Under the pieces are notes generated by a model. That model saw only the letters and a program-made list of their open reading frames with translations. It searched no databases and had not been told where the DNA came from. 64,000 nucleotides of DNA from Psychromarinibacter sp048262455. GTDB taxonomy: Bacteria; Pseudomonadota; Alphaproteobacteria; Rhodobacterales; Rhodobacteraceae. How positions within the stretch are numbered: the stretch's first letter is position 1; every line of letters begins with the position of its first letter. Positions 30,786 through 39,818 of this stretch are shown here, piece by piece. The translations under genes and the position numbers were made by a program. Location: positions 1-64,000 of the forward strand of contig JBLXFD010000014.1 in the NCBI GenBank assembly GCA_048262455.1. Reading direction: 5' to 3'.

Positions 30786-31685
30786 GTGGATCTGAACTGG
30801 GACGACCTGAAAATCTTCCTTGCCGTGGCGCGCAGCGAAAGCCTGTCGGGGGCCGGACGGCTGCTGCGGCTGGACCCGGCCACCGTGGGCCGCCGCGTGC
30901 AGCGGCTGGAGCAGGCGGTCGCCGCGCCGCTGTTCGCCAAGTCGCCGCAGGGCTACGTCCTCAGCGTCGACGGCCAGCGCCTGCTGGACCATGCAGAGCG
31001 CGCCGAACAGGCGGTTACCGGCGCCGGCGAGGCGCTGGGGGGCGAGGCGGGCAAGCTGACCGGGCAGGTGCGCATCGGCGCCCCGGACGGCTGCGCCAAC
31101 TACCTGCTGCCGCAGGTCTGCGCCCGCCTCTCCGCCGCCAACCCGGGGCTGGAGATCCAGGTGGTCGCGCTGCCCCGCGTGGTGAACCTGTCCAAGCGCG
31201 AGGCGGACATGGCCGTCACCGTCTCTGCCCCCGCCAGCGGCCGGCTGACGGTGCAGAAGATCACCGACTACCGGCTGCACCTGGCCGCCCACGCCGATTA
31301 CCTGCGGGACGCGCCGCCGCTGGAGCGGCTGGAGCACCTGCCGCGCCACCGGGTGATCGGCTACATCCCCGACATGATCTACGACAAGGAGCTGGACTAC
31401 CTCGCCGAGGCCGGGCTGGACCGGGTGGCGCTGGCCTCGAACTCCGTGGTGGTGCAGCTGCACATGATCCGGCAGGGCGCAGGGGTCGGCATCGTCCATG
31501 ACTTTGCGCTGCCCGCCGCCCCGGGGGTGCGCCCGGTGCTGGCCGATGTCTTCTCGCTGACCCGCACCTTCTGGCTGCTGCGCCACCCCGACGACCGCCG
31601 GGTCGAACGGCTGAACCGGGTGGCAGAGGCGGTGGCGGCCGGCCTGCGCGCCGAGGTGACGCAACTGGAAGCCGAGGCCGCTTGA
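30786..31685 (+). CDS. LysR-family regulator, probably of mmsA
   Basis: 299 residues from GTG 30786 (DLNWDDLKIFLAVARSESLSGAG follows). N-terminal winged helix-turn-helix at about 1-60, then the type 2 periplasmic-binding-like effector domain. The DNA-binding domain reads LRLDPATVGRRVQRLEQ, less common than the usual S-x-x-S-x-x-I form. Divergent from mmsA by 127 bases, so it probably activates or represses mmsA; the effector would be a valine-pathway intermediate. Confidence 0.88.
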   Translation: MDLNWDDLKIFLAVARSESLSGAGRLLRLDPATVGRRVQRLEQAVAAPLFAKSPQGYVLSVDGQRLLDHAERAEQAVTGAGEALGGEAGKLTGQVRIGAPDGCANYLLPQVCARLSAANPGLEIQVVALPRVVNLSKREADMAVTVSAPASGRLTVQKITDYRLHLAAHADYLRDAPPLERLEHLPRHRVIGYIPDMIYDKELDYLAEAGLDRVALASNSVVVQLHMIRQGAGVGIVHDFALPAAPGVRPVLADVFSLTRTFWLLRHPDDRRVERLNRVAEAVAAGLRAEVTQLEAEAA

Positions 31686-31750
31686 CACGAGAGGGGCCAG
31701 CGGCAACGCTGCTCCGACCGACCTGCGGCAAATACGGGAGATTGCGCGCA

Positions 31751-32185
31751 ATGCTCGTCCACCAGATCCTCAAGTCCAAGCCGAACCAGGCGATCATCAC
31801 CGTGGCCCCCGGTGCGGCGGTCTCGGAAGCGGCAGAGACCATGTCGCAGAAACGCATCGGCGCGCTTGTGGTATCGGAGGATGGCGAGACCCCGCTGGGC
31901 ATCCTGTCGGAACGCGACATCGTGCGCGAGCTGGGCAAGCGCGGCCCCGGCAGCCTGTCCGACCGGGTGGAACAGATGATGACCCGCGACCTCGTCACCT
32001 GCACCGCCGAGGAAGACGCGCAGTCGGTGCTGATCAAGATGACCGAGGGCCGTTTCCGCCACCTGCCGGTGCTGGCGGGCAAGCGAATGATCGGGCTGAT
32101 CTCGATCGGCGACGTGGTCAAGGCGCGCCTGTCCGAGCTGGCGATGGAGAACGAGGCGCTGGAAGGGATGATCATGGGCCACTAG
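31751..32185 (+). CDS. CBS-domain pair protein
   Basis: 144 residues consisting almost wholly of two CBS domains (GAAVSEAAETMSQKRIGALVV and DAQSVLIKMTEGRFRHLPVL). Tandem CBS pairs bind adenine nucleotides and sense energy state. It lacks any fused enzyme or channel domain. The ATG at 31751 has GGGAG upstream. It sits alone between the LysR gene and coaD; partner unknown. Confidence 0.88.
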   Translation: MLVHQILKSKPNQAIITVAPGAAVSEAAETMSQKRIGALVVSEDGETPLGILSERDIVRELGKRGPGSLSDRVEQMMTRDLVTCTAEEDAQSVLIKMTEGRFRHLPVLAGKRMIGLISIGDVVKARLSELAMENEALEGMIMGH

Positions 32186-32254
32186 GCCCCTGTTTCTCCT
32201 TGCATCCGGCTGCGCAATATTGTTGCGTGCAGCCCAGTTCCGAAGGAGACCCTC

Positions 32255-32746
32255 ATGCGCATCGGCCTCTACGCCGGCACCTTCGACCCGCTGACGCTGG
32301 GCCATATCGACATCATCCAGCGCGCCTCGAAGCTGGTGGACCGGCTGGTGATCGGCGTGGCGATCAACCGCGACAAGGGTCCGCTGTTCAGCCTGGACGA
32401 GCGGGTGGAGATGATCGAGGCCGAGAGGGACAGCTTCTTCCGCGACGGGGCCGAGATCCTCGTGCATCCCTTCGAGAACCTGCTGATCGACTGCGCCCGC
32501 GACGTCGGCGCCGGCGTCATCATCCGCGGCCTGCGGGCGGTGTCGGATTTCGAGTACGAGTTCCAGATGGTCGGTATGAACCGCGCCTTGGACGACAGTG
32601 TCGAGACGGTTTTCCTGATGGCCGACGCGGAATACCAGTCGATTGCCTCGAAGCTGGTGAAGGAAATCGCCCGGCTGAACGGCGACGTCTCGCAGTTCGT
32701 CACCCCGGCGGTGCGCGACCGGCTGTACCGCCAGCTGGGGCGGTAG
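32255..32746 (+). CDS. coaD: Phosphopantetheine adenylyltransferase
   Basis: 163 residues, ATG with AAGGAGA upstream. Catalyses the fourth step of CoA synthesis (4'-phosphopantetheine + ATP to dephospho-CoA). The nucleotidyltransferase motif GTFDPLTLGHIDII is at residues 9-22, and the RGLRAVSDFEYEFQM stretch is diagnostic. Length is normal. Confidence 0.96.
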   Translation: MRIGLYAGTFDPLTLGHIDIIQRASKLVDRLVIGVAINRDKGPLFSLDERVEMIEAERDSFFRDGAEILVHPFENLLIDCARDVGAGVIIRGLRAVSDFEYEFQMVGMNRALDDSVETVFLMADAEYQSIASKLVKEIARLNGDVSQFVTPAVRDRLYRQLGR

Positions 32747-32785
32747 GGCGAGGGCGCCAGGGGACGTTGTGCCCGCCCGAGGGGC

Positions 32786-33331
32786 TCAGGTCGGGATGGC
32801 GGTCAGGTGGATATGCGTTGCAGCTTCCGTCAAGGTGACGTTGGTGCGGCGAAAATCGCGAGACGGCGCAGAGCCGTCGAATAGCGGAATGCCCGTTTTC
32901 AACACGCGCGGAACCACGCGAAGGTAGATCTCGTCCAACTCCCCGCTGGCCATGGCGGCCTGCGCGGCGCTGGCCTCGCCGATGATCATGACGTCCCGCC
33001 CGCCGCAGGCAGTGCGCGCGGATGCCAGGGCCGTGGCGAAATCCGCAACGAAGGTGAAAGATAAGCGCCCGTTCCCGGCTGGTAGCGTCGCAGGGGCGGC
33101 GGCGCCGAACACGAAGACCGGCACCTGGTACTCGTAGTTGTTCGCGAACCAATCCGGGTCGTCCGCCATGTCGAAGGAGGTACGGCTCATCACCACCGCG
33201 CCGGTGCGCTGGACCAAGGGCGCGATCAGCCCGGCATCGTGCATCTCTTCCACGGGGAAGACGCTGTTGCCGTCCCTGTCGGCCCAGAAGCCGTCAATCG
33301 ACATTCCTACGTCAAGTATGACTGCACCCAT
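32786..33331 (-). CDS. Dihydrofolate reductase-like (RibD C-terminal domain) protein
   Basis: 181 residues. The start VILDVGMSIDGFWADRDGN and VMIIGEASAAQAAM are typical of the stand-alone RibD-C/DHFR-like family, NADPH-dependent reductases of unknown substrate. No riboflavin genes are adjacent. Base usage looks a little less GC-biased than its neighbours, which might mean recent acquisition. Confidence 0.82.
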   Translation of the reverse strand: MGAVILDVGMSIDGFWADRDGNSVFPVEEMHDAGLIAPLVQRTGAVVMSRTSFDMADDPDWFANNYEYQVPVFVFGAAAPATLPAGNGRLSFTFVADFATALASARTACGGRDVMIIGEASAAQAAMASGELDEIYLRVVPRVLKTGIPLFDGSAPSRDFRRTNVTLTEAATHIHLTAIPT

Positions 33332-33452
33332 CGCGCGCTCTGCGGTTCAGGCCCCCTGCACGCGAAGGTTAGCAGCCGATTCACCCATGACAACCGGTAT
33401 GGGCCGTCTCCCGCCTACCAGGCGGATACGCCCTGCGGGTGGCCCGCAAAGA

Positions 33453-33480
33453 AAAAGGGCCGGCGAAAGCCGACCCCTTG
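33453..33480 (-). terminator. Rho-independent terminator after the DUF1127-like gene
   Basis: On the minus strand GGGTCGGC-TTTC-GCCGGCCC (eight pairs, one G-U) is followed by TTTTT. It lies about 32 bases past the stop of the 53-residue protein. Confidence 0.88.
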
Positions 33481-33511
33481 AGCGCCGCGGCGCCTGTCGA
33501 GGGGGCTGCCC

Positions 33512-33673
33512 TCAGCCGCCGTAGACAGCCTGACGGGCGATCGAGCGGGCGTTCTCGGGCTGGATGCCCAGGTCGGTGGCGACATCGCGCGGCAGGCTTT
33601 CGATCTCGGCGACGGTGCGGTTGTACAGGCGGCGCTTTTCGTAGCCGGAGCGGACACGTTCGAAGAAGTTCAT
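33512..33673 (-). CDS. DUF1127-like miniprotein
   Basis: 53 residues beginning MNFFERVRSGYEKRRLYN, with AAGGA nine bases upstream of the ATG and its own terminator. The core (RTVAEIESLPRDVATDLGI) matches the YjiS/DUF1127 pattern of small Arg-rich alphaproteobacterial proteins, some of which bind RNA. In Rhodobacter such genes are linked to stress responses and to small RNAs. It is too short for ordinary ORF calling but has all the marks of a real gene. Confidence 0.82.
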   Translation of the reverse strand: MNFFERVRSGYEKRRLYNRTVAEIESLPRDVATDLGIQPENARSIARQAVYGG

Positions 33674-33822
33674 GATGCGGTTCCTTGATCAGGTTGCGTT
33701 CGATGACCCCTAGATGGACCCGCGCAGCCCTTCGGACAACGACCGTTTCCGCAGCCCCGCCATGCGTTTTCTGCAACGCAGCAAAAGATGAACTTGCCCG
33801 GGCTTCCCCCTGCCATGGAACG

Positions 33823-33851
33823 AAAAAGGGCGCCTTCCGCGGAAGACGCCC
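33823..33851 (-). terminator. Rho-independent terminator of gap
   Basis: On the minus strand GGGCGTCTT-CCGCGG-AAGGCGCCC (nine pairs, one G-U) is followed by TTTTT. It lies 27 bases past the gap stop. Confidence 0.9.
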
Positions 33852-33877
33852 CTGCCGGTCATGCCTGCGACGCAGCG

Positions 33878-34888
33878 TTACAGCAGCTTGCCCATGGCCA
33901 CGGCGGTGTCGCTCATCCGGTTGGAAAAGCCCCACTCGTTGTCGTACCAGCTGAGGATCCGGCACATGGTGCCCTGCATCACCTTGGTCTGGTCCATGTG
34001 GAAGACCGAGGAATGCGGGTCGTGGTTGAAGTCCGACGAGACGAGGCTTTCCTCGGTGTATCCCAGGATGCCCTTCAGCCTGCCGTCGGCGGCCTCCTTG
34101 ATGGCGGCGTTGATCTCCTCCACCGAGGTCTCGCGCGCGGCCACGAAGGTCAGGTCCACCACCGACACGTTCGGGGTGGGCACCCGGATCGCCACGCCGT
34201 CCAGCTTGCCGTTCAGCTCCGGCAGCACCAGCCCCACGGCCTTGGCGGCACCGGTGGAGGTGGGGATCATGCTCAGCGCCGCGGCGCGGGCGCGGTAGAG
34301 GTCCTTGTGCATGGTGTCCAGCGTCGGCTGGTCGCCGGTGTAGCTGTGGATCGTGGTCATGAAGCCGCGCTCGATCCCGATCGCGTCGTTCAGCACCTTG
34401 GCCACCGGCGCCAGGCAGTTGGTGGTGCAGGAGGCGTTGGACACGATCTTGTCCTCGGCGGTCAGCTGGTCGTGGTTGACCCCGTAGACGATGGTCTTCT
34501 CGCCCGCGACGGCGTTGGACAGCGGCGCCGAGACCAGAACCCGCGAGGCACCGTTCTCGAGGTGCGCCTTCGCCTTGTCCGGCGTAGTGAAGATGCCGGT
34601 GCATTCCAGCACGATGTCCACGTCGCCCCAGGGCAAGTCGGCCGGGTTGCGTTCGGCCGAGACCTTGATCGGCCCGCGGCCCACGTCGATGCTGCTGCCC
34701 GAGACCTTCACCTCGGCGGGGAAGCGGCCGTGCACGCTGTCGTAGCGCAGCAGGTGGGCGTTGGTCTCCACCGGGCCCAGGTCGTTGATCGCGACCACCT
34801 CGATGTCGGTGCGGCCCGACTCGATGATGGCGCGCAGCACGTTGCGTCCGATGCGTCCGAATCCGTTGATTGCGACTTTCACGGCCAT
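33878..34888 (-). CDS. gap: Glyceraldehyde-3-phosphate dehydrogenase
   Basis: 336 residues, ATG behind GAGGAGG. It converts glyceraldehyde 3-phosphate to 1,3-bisphosphoglycerate with NAD. Rossmann motif INGFGRIGR at residues 7-15, catalytic C154 in SNASCTTNCLAPV, D36 in AINDLG. A 47-residue membrane-protein gene precedes it on the same strand. Transketolase lies 2 kb upstream on this strand, the other side of the E2 element. Confidence 0.96.
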   Translation of the reverse strand: MAVKVAINGFGRIGRNVLRAIIESGRTDIEVVAINDLGPVETNAHLLRYDSVHGRFPAEVKVSGSSIDVGRGPIKVSAERNPADLPWGDVDIVLECTGIFTTPDKAKAHLENGASRVLVSAPLSNAVAGEKTIVYGVNHDQLTAEDKIVSNASCTTNCLAPVAKVLNDAIGIERGFMTTIHSYTGDQPTLDTMHKDLYRARAAALSMIPTSTGAAKAVGLVLPELNGKLDGVAIRVPTPNVSVVDLTFVAARETSVEEINAAIKEAADGRLKGILGYTEESLVSSDFNHDPHSSVFHMDQTKVMQGTMCRILSWYDNEWGFSNRMSDTAVAMGKLL

Positions 34889-34964
34889 GGAAACCTCCTC
34901 AGGGTCAGCGTGTCGGCATTGGGTGCGGTTGAAAGACGTTTCGCGCCGAAGGTCAACCGCTGCC

Positions 34965-35108
34965 TCAGCGCCAGAAGGCCAGGTATTCCACCAGGTCCAG
35001 CCCCTTGCGGCCCAGGAACAGCGTCCCGGCCCAGTCCTGCGCCAGCGCGTCCCAGGCCAGCGCGGCCGCCAGCAGCGCCGCCAGCGCGATTGCAAGCCCG
35101 TTGGTCAT
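34965..35108 (-). CDS. Small hydrophobic protein encoded upstream of gap
   Basis: 47 residues (MTNGLAIALAALLAAALAWD onwards): one membrane helix followed by AQDWAGTLFLGRKGLDLVEYLAFWR. GGAG lies seven bases before the ATG. The gene ends 77 bases before gap and is probably transcribed with it. Function unknown. Small size leaves some doubt that it is translated. Confidence 0.65.
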   Translation of the reverse strand: MTNGLAIALAALLAAALAWDALAQDWAGTLFLGRKGLDLVEYLAFWR

Positions 35109-35172
35109 CCTTCGTCTCCGGCTGGTGCCCTCCGCCAACAGGCGATAGAGACTTGCGAAAGGGGAGACAAGC

Positions 35173-35538
35173 ATGCGCAACGCCGTCGCCTTCACCGGCC
35201 GGGTCCTTCTGGCGGCGCTGTTCCTCGGCGGCGCGGTGCAGAAGCTCGGCGATCCCGCCCCCGCCCAGGCCCTGCTGGAGATGCGCGGCTGGCCGGTCTG
35301 GCTGATCTGGCCGGCGCTGGCCTTCAACCTCGCGGGCGGGCTGGCGCTGCTGGCCGGCTACCGGCTGGAGCCGGTGGCGCTGGCCCTCGCGGCCTATTGC
35401 GGGGTCACCAGCCTGTTCCACTTCCAGCCCGAGGATCCCTGGCAGATGACCATCTTCGTCAAGAACTGGGCCATCGCCGGGGGCCTCCTGTGCCTCGCCG
35501 CCGGCGGCGGCGGCACCTGGCGCTGGCCCCGCCGCTAG
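35173..35538 (+). CDS. DoxX-family membrane protein
   Basis: 121 residues, four membrane helices. The DoxX signature is in the first helix and following loop (GRVLLAALFLGGAVQKLGDP). Members range from quinol oxidase subunits to thiol/redox proteins; no role can be given. It is divergent from the gap-linked small gene and convergent with tkt. Confidence 0.82.
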   Translation: MRNAVAFTGRVLLAALFLGGAVQKLGDPAPAQALLEMRGWPVWLIWPALAFNLAGGLALLAGYRLEPVALALAAYCGVTSLFHFQPEDPWQMTIFVKNWAIAGGLLCLAAGGGGTWRWPRR

Positions 35539-35550
35539 CCCCCGCTACCA

Positions 35551-35647
35551 GCTTCTTCTGGTCAAAAATATCCCGGGGGGAGTCCCGGCCGCAGGCCGGG
35601 ACGGGGGGCAGCGCCCCCCTTCCGGTCGGACCGCCGCAGGCGGTCCG
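35551..35647 (-). repeat. Hairpin plus TATTTTTG-box element, copy 2
   Basis: Reading the minus strand, three hairpins follow the tkt stop: CGGACCGCC-TGC-GGCGGTCCG (35647-35627), GGGGGGC-GCT-GCCCCCC (35619-35603) and GTCCCGGCC-TGC-GGCCGGGAC (35602-35582), then GATATTTTTGACCAGAAGAA (about 35572-35553). The first hairpin is identical base for base with that of the copy at 48738-48758. Confidence 0.75.
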
Positions 35648-35653
35648 AACCCC

Positions 35654-37669
35654 TTACAGCAGCTCGCGGACCAGATCGGCCGTCCGCTCCGGCGTGATGC
35701 CGAAGTGGCGGAACAGCTCGTCCGCCGGCGCCGAGGCGCCGAAGCTGTCCATGCCGACGAAGCCCGCCTTGGCCTCTTTCCCGCGCTCGCCCATCAGCCA
35801 GCGGTCCCAGCCCTGGCGCACGCCGGCCTCGATCGCCACCCGCACCGCGCCGCCCGGCAGCACCTTGCGCCGGTAGGCCTCGTCCTGCGCCGCGAACAGC
35901 TCCATCGACGGGACAGAGACCACCCGGGTGCCGATCCCCTCGGCCTGCAGCGCCTCGCGCGCCGCCATGGCCACCGAGACCTCCGACCCGCTGGCCATCA
36001 GGATCGCCTGCCGCTTGCCCTCGGCATCGGCCAGTACGTAGGCGCCCTGCTGCGACAGGTTGCGCGGCCGGTGGGTGGTGCGCAGGGTCGGCACCCCCTG
36101 ACGGGTCAGGGCCAGCACCGAGGGACGGTCGGTCTGGGTCAGCGCGATCTCCCAGGCCTCGGCGGTCTCGACCGCGTCGGCGGGGCGCAGCACCAGCAGG
36201 TTCGGCGTCGCGCGCAGCATCGCCAGATGCTCCACCGGCTGGTGGGTCGGCCCGTCCTCGCCCAGGCCGATGGAATCGTGGGTCATCACGTAAACCACCG
36301 GCAGCCGCGACAGGGCCGACAGGCGGATCGAGGGGCGGGCGTAGTCGGTGAAGCACATGAAGGTGCCGCCGTAGGGCTTGATGCCCCCGTGCAGCGCCAT
36401 GCCGTTCATCGCCGCCGCCATGCCGTGCTCGCGGATGCCGTAGTGGATGTAGCGGCCCTTGCGGTTGTCGGGCCCGAAGATCCCCAGGTCCGGCGTCAGC
36501 GTGTTGTTCGACCCGGTCAGGTCGGCAGAGCCGCCCACGGTCTCGGGCACCACCGGGTTGATCACCCCCAGCGCCTTTTCGGATGCGGCGCGCGTGGCCA
36601 GTTTCGGCGCGCTCTCGGACATCTCCTTGCGGAACTTGCGCAGCGCCGGGGCAAAGCGCTTGGGCATCTCGCCCGACAGCTCGCGCTCGAAGGCGGCGCG
36701 GCGGTTCTCGGGCAGCGCCTCCAGCCGTTCCTTCCAGGCCATGTGGGCGGCCTGGCCGCGCTCGCCGATGGCCTCCCAGGCCTGTTTCACGTCAGCCGGG
36801 ATTTCGAAGGGCCCGTGGTCCCAGCCATAGGTCTTCTTGGTGTCGGCGATCAGCTGCGCGTCGGTCAGCGCGCCGTGGCCCTTGGCGGTGTCCTGCGCCG
36901 AGGAGCCGAGCGCGATATGGGTGCGGCAGGCGATCATCGAGGGCAGGGGCGAGGCCTTGGCCGCCTCGATGGCGGCGTCGATGGCCGCGGGATCATGGCC
37001 GTCGATCTCCTCGACATGCCAGCCGGAGGCGCGGAAGCGGGCGGCCTGGTCGGTGATGTCGGCCAGCTCCACCTTGCCGTCGATGGTGATCTCGTTCTGG
37101 TCGAAGAACACGCAGAGCTTGCCCAGCTGGTTGCGCCCGGCCAGGCCGATGGCCTCGTGGCTGACGCCCTCCATCAGGCAGCCGTCGCCGGCGAAGACCC
37201 AGGTGTGGTGGTCCACCAGCTTGCGCCCGTAGCGCGCGCGCTGCAGCTCCTCGGCGATGGCGAAGCCGACGGCGTTGGAAATGCCCTGGCCCAGCGGCCC
37301 GGTGGTCACCTCGATGCCCCGGGCGAGGAAGTTCTCGGGATGCCCGGCGGTCTTGGCGCCCAGCTGGCGGAAGTTCTTCACCTGCTCCAGCGTGATGTCC
37401 GGGTTCCCGGTCAGGTAGAGCAGCGCGTAGAGCAGCATCGAGCCGTGGCCGTTCGACACGATGAAGCGGTCGCGGTCGGGCCATTCCGGCGCGGCGGCAT
37501 CGAACTTCAGGTGTTTCTCGAACAGCACCGTGGCGATGTCGGCCATGCCCATGGGCATGCCGGAATGGCCGGAATTGGCGGCGGCCACGGCGTCCAGGGC
37601 GAGGGCGCGGATCGCGCAGGCCTTCATCCAGTGCTCCGGGTGCTCTTGCTGAAGCTGGTCGATGTCCAT
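35654..37669 (-). CDS. tkt: Transketolase
   Basis: 671 residues. Thiamine-diphosphate enzyme of the pentose phosphate and (if present) Calvin cycles. TPP is bound by GDGCLMEGVSHEA near residue 160; the N-terminal AANSGHSGMPMGMA and the pyrimidine-domain GGTFMCFTDYARPSIRLSAL are typical. Start at ATG 37669; longer readings have no ribosome site. No cbb genes are nearby, so the pentose phosphate role is more likely. Confidence 0.96.
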   Translation of the reverse strand: MDIDQLQQEHPEHWMKACAIRALALDAVAAANSGHSGMPMGMADIATVLFEKHLKFDAAAPEWPDRDRFIVSNGHGSMLLYALLYLTGNPDITLEQVKNFRQLGAKTAGHPENFLARGIEVTTGPLGQGISNAVGFAIAEELQRARYGRKLVDHHTWVFAGDGCLMEGVSHEAIGLAGRNQLGKLCVFFDQNEITIDGKVELADITDQAARFRASGWHVEEIDGHDPAAIDAAIEAAKASPLPSMIACRTHIALGSSAQDTAKGHGALTDAQLIADTKKTYGWDHGPFEIPADVKQAWEAIGERGQAAHMAWKERLEALPENRRAAFERELSGEMPKRFAPALRKFRKEMSESAPKLATRAASEKALGVINPVVPETVGGSADLTGSNNTLTPDLGIFGPDNRKGRYIHYGIREHGMAAAMNGMALHGGIKPYGGTFMCFTDYARPSIRLSALSRLPVVYVMTHDSIGLGEDGPTHQPVEHLAMLRATPNLLVLRPADAVETAEAWEIALTQTDRPSVLALTRQGVPTLRTTHRPRNLSQQGAYVLADAEGKRQAILMASGSEVSVAMAAREALQAEGIGTRVVSVPSMELFAAQDEAYRRKVLPGGAVRVAIEAGVRQGWDRWLMGERGKEAKAGFVGMDSFGASAPADELFRHFGITPERTADLVRELL

Positions 37670-37873
37670 CGGGCGCGTCCTTTTGCTGCGGCAGGCGTTG
37701 GCGCGGGTCTTAGCAGCCCGGCGGGCAAGTTCAAGCGCGCCGCGTAAACCCTTGGGGCGGAAAGGGGGGGCGCAATTCCCCGGAGCCGGCGGTAAGATTG
37801 GCGCGGAAGAGGCCCCGGCTTGATTCGCCCGGGCGGACGGAACTTGCGCCGGGTGCGCGAAGGGTAGGAGTGG

Positions 37874-38401
37874 ATGACCGAGATCGCAGACTTGCAGCGC
37901 CGGCTGGCCGAGGCGCTGGCACGGATCGACGCCGGCATCGCGGGGCTGGAGCCGCCGCGCGTTCCGGCACCGGCCGTGGATCCCGCCGAGCTGGAGGCCG
38001 CGCGCGAGGCGCTGTCGGCCGAGCAGGAGGCGAACGCCCAGCTGGAAGAGCGGGTGCGCGCGCTGAAGGGCCGGCTGGACAGCCGCGTCGCCGAGCTCAC
38101 CGAGGAGGCAGAGCGCCGGGCCCGCGAGATGCGGGTCGAGATCGACCGGCTGAAGCAGGAGCTGGCGGACGGCGAGATCCACGCCCAGCGGATGCGCCGC
38201 ACCAACACCCAGCTGCGCCAGTCGATCCAGGCCCTGCGCGAGGCCGCCCGCGAGGGGGTGACCGAGCCGCACCTGATCAACCAGGCCATGAGCTCGGAAC
38301 TGGAGGGCCTGCGCGCCGCCCGCGACGGCGACCGCGCCGAGATGGACGCGATCCTGTCAGAGCTGCAGCCGCTGCTGGAGGAGGAGCGCACCGATGCCTG
38401 A
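37874..38401 (+). CDS. Coiled-coil protein encoded with ZapA
   Basis: 175 residues, almost entirely helical and charged; heptads run from about 40 to 120 (EAAREALSAEQEANAQLEER onwards). No signal or membrane segment. Its end overlaps the start of zapA by eight bases, so the pair is translated together; a role with ZapA at the division site is a reasonable guess. Similar unnamed genes are commonly seen in front of zapA in Rhodobacterales. Confidence 0.75.
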   Translation: MTEIADLQRRLAEALARIDAGIAGLEPPRVPAPAVDPAELEAAREALSAEQEANAQLEERVRALKGRLDSRVAELTEEAERRAREMRVEIDRLKQELADGEIHAQRMRRTNTQLRQSIQALREAAREGVTEPHLINQAMSSELEGLRAARDGDRAEMDAILSELQPLLEEERTDA

Positions 38402-38795
38402 GGTCACGATCACCATCGGCGGCCGCGACTACCAGGTCGCCTGCCAGGAGGGCGAGGAACAGTTCCTGCACGCCGCCGCGCGGCTGCTGGACACCGAGGC
38501 CGCGGCGCTGGCCGGGCAGGCGGGCCGCCTGCCGGAGTCGCGGGTGCTGCTGATGGCCGGACTGATGCTGGCGGACAAGTCCGCGGGGATGGAGGAACAG
38601 GTGCGCGCCGCCGAGGAACAGGTGGCGGTCAAGGAGGCCGAACTCGCCCGCCTGCGCGCCGCCGCCGACCGCCCCGCGCCGGAACCCGAGCGCGTCGAGG
38701 TGCCGGTGGTGCCGGAGGGTCTGGAAGAGGACCTGGAGCGTCTCGCCGCCGAGGCCGAGGCGCTGGCCGAGCGGGTGGAGGCGAAGGTCGCCTGA
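38394..38795 (+). CDS. zapA: Cell division protein ZapA
   Basis: 133 residues. The ZapA head domain is seen as VTITIGGRDYQVACQEGEEQFLHAAARLLD, followed by a helical tail that dimerises. It bundles FtsZ filaments. Some 35 residues longer at the C-terminus than E. coli ZapA (109). The repeat array begins 25 bases after its stop, where 6S RNA is often found in other bacteria. Confidence 0.9.
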   Translation: MPEVTITIGGRDYQVACQEGEEQFLHAAARLLDTEAAALAGQAGRLPESRVLLMAGLMLADKSAGMEEQVRAAEEQVAVKEAELARLRAAADRPAPEPERVEVPVVPEGLEEDLERLAAEAEALAERVEAKVA

Positions 38796-38820
38796 CAGGG
38801 GCGGTGTGTTGGGGGAGTGG

Positions 38821-39430
38821 TGCAACGCCAGCCTGCCCGTGGGATGGCGCTGCCGCCCTCGGGCGTGGGCATCAGCGCATCAACCGTAAGAGAGGGTAGG
38901 GCGGGGTTCACCCCGCCAAGGCGCTTCGTCAGCCTGCCCGTGGGATGGCGCCGCCAACCTCCGGCTTGGGCACTTTATCCCGACCACATCCGCGCGAAGA
39001 ATGAGCCTTGCACAAGGATGACACAGCGCCAGCCCGTGCGGACGGGCAGGCGGTCGCCCCGCGCCTTCGGCTTGTTCGGGGCGCATCAGCGCTTAGTTCG
39101 AAAGAAACGGTAGTTACGGTAGGGCGGGGTTCACCCCGCCACCCTTAGCCCAACGTGAGCCAGCCCGTGGGGTGGCGCTGCTGTTCTCGAAGGTAGGCGC
39201 TTTATCCCGCCAAATCCGCGCGCAGTATGAGCGTTGCCCTGCGGTCCCCAAAGCGCCAGCCCGCCGGGACGGGCAGGCGCTTGCCCCCGCGCCTCCGGCT
39301 TGTTCGGGGGCTGATCAGCGCTTCGTTCGGAAGAACCGGAAAAGCGGGTTTCACCTTGCCGACGCGCATCATCGACCCGCCGGCATGGCGCGCCGCTCGG
39401 CAGAAGCCGTAGGGCGGGGTTCACCCCGCC
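38821..39430 (-). repeat. Tandem ~215-bp structured element, array A (two copies plus a fragment)
   Basis: The array fills the 649 bases between the convergent genes zapA and grxD. In minus orientation the boundary hairpins GGCGGGGTGAACCCCGCC lie at 39430-39413, 39140-39123 and 38917-38900. The core (GAACAAGCC...GGCGCGGGG, then GCGCCTGCCCG / CGGGCTGGCGC) lies at about 39310-39265 and 39080-39030. A truncated unit, lacking the core, lies at 38821-38890. Spacing is less regular than in the other arrays (290 and 223 bp). Confidence 0.82.
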
Positions 39431-39444
39431 CCAACACCGACCCC

Positions 39445-39804
39445 TCAGCCGTTCGCTTCGCGGATCTTGTCCGCCGCCGCCTTGTCGTAGGTCACGCCCT
39501 TGTCGTCGAACAGCGTGTCCAGCTCGCCCGACAAAGTCATCTCGGTGATGATGTCGCAGCCGCCCACGAACTCGCCCTTCACGTAGAGCTGCGGGATCGT
39601 CGGCCAGTCGGAGTAGTCCTTGATCCCCTGGCGGATCTCCTCGTCGGCCAGCACGTTCACGTCGGTGTAATCCACCCCCATGAAGTTCAGCACCCCGGCC
39701 ACGCGGCTGGAGAATCCGCATTGCGGCATGGTCTTGTTGCCCTTCATGTAGAGCACGACGTCGTGGCTGGTGACGGTTTCCTGAATGCGGTCCTTGGCGG
39801 TCAT
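39445..39804 (-). CDS. grxD: Monothiol glutaredoxin, Grx4 family
   Basis: 119 residues, ATG with GAGGAGAC upstream. The active site is CGFS (PQCGFSSR near residue 30), which marks monothiol class II glutaredoxins that carry [2Fe-2S] clusters with glutathione. Glutathione/TP motif WPTIPQLYVKGEFVGGCDI is intact. Its usual partner BolA is encoded two genes upstream in the same operon, so the pair probably handles iron-sulfur cluster delivery or iron sensing. Confidence 0.94.
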   Translation of the reverse strand: MTAKDRIQETVTSHDVVLYMKGNKTMPQCGFSSRVAGVLNFMGVDYTDVNVLADEEIRQGIKDYSDWPTIPQLYVKGEFVGGCDIITEMTLSGELDTLFDDKGVTYDKAAADKIREANG

Positions 39805-39818
39805 CGCGGTCTCCTCGG

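Noticed and set aside
38796..39000. 6S RNA gene, expected just after zapA in many bacteria
   Set aside because: The space is filled by the tandem element and its fragment; no long helix with a central bubble of 6S type could be seen, although a covariance-model search was not possible.
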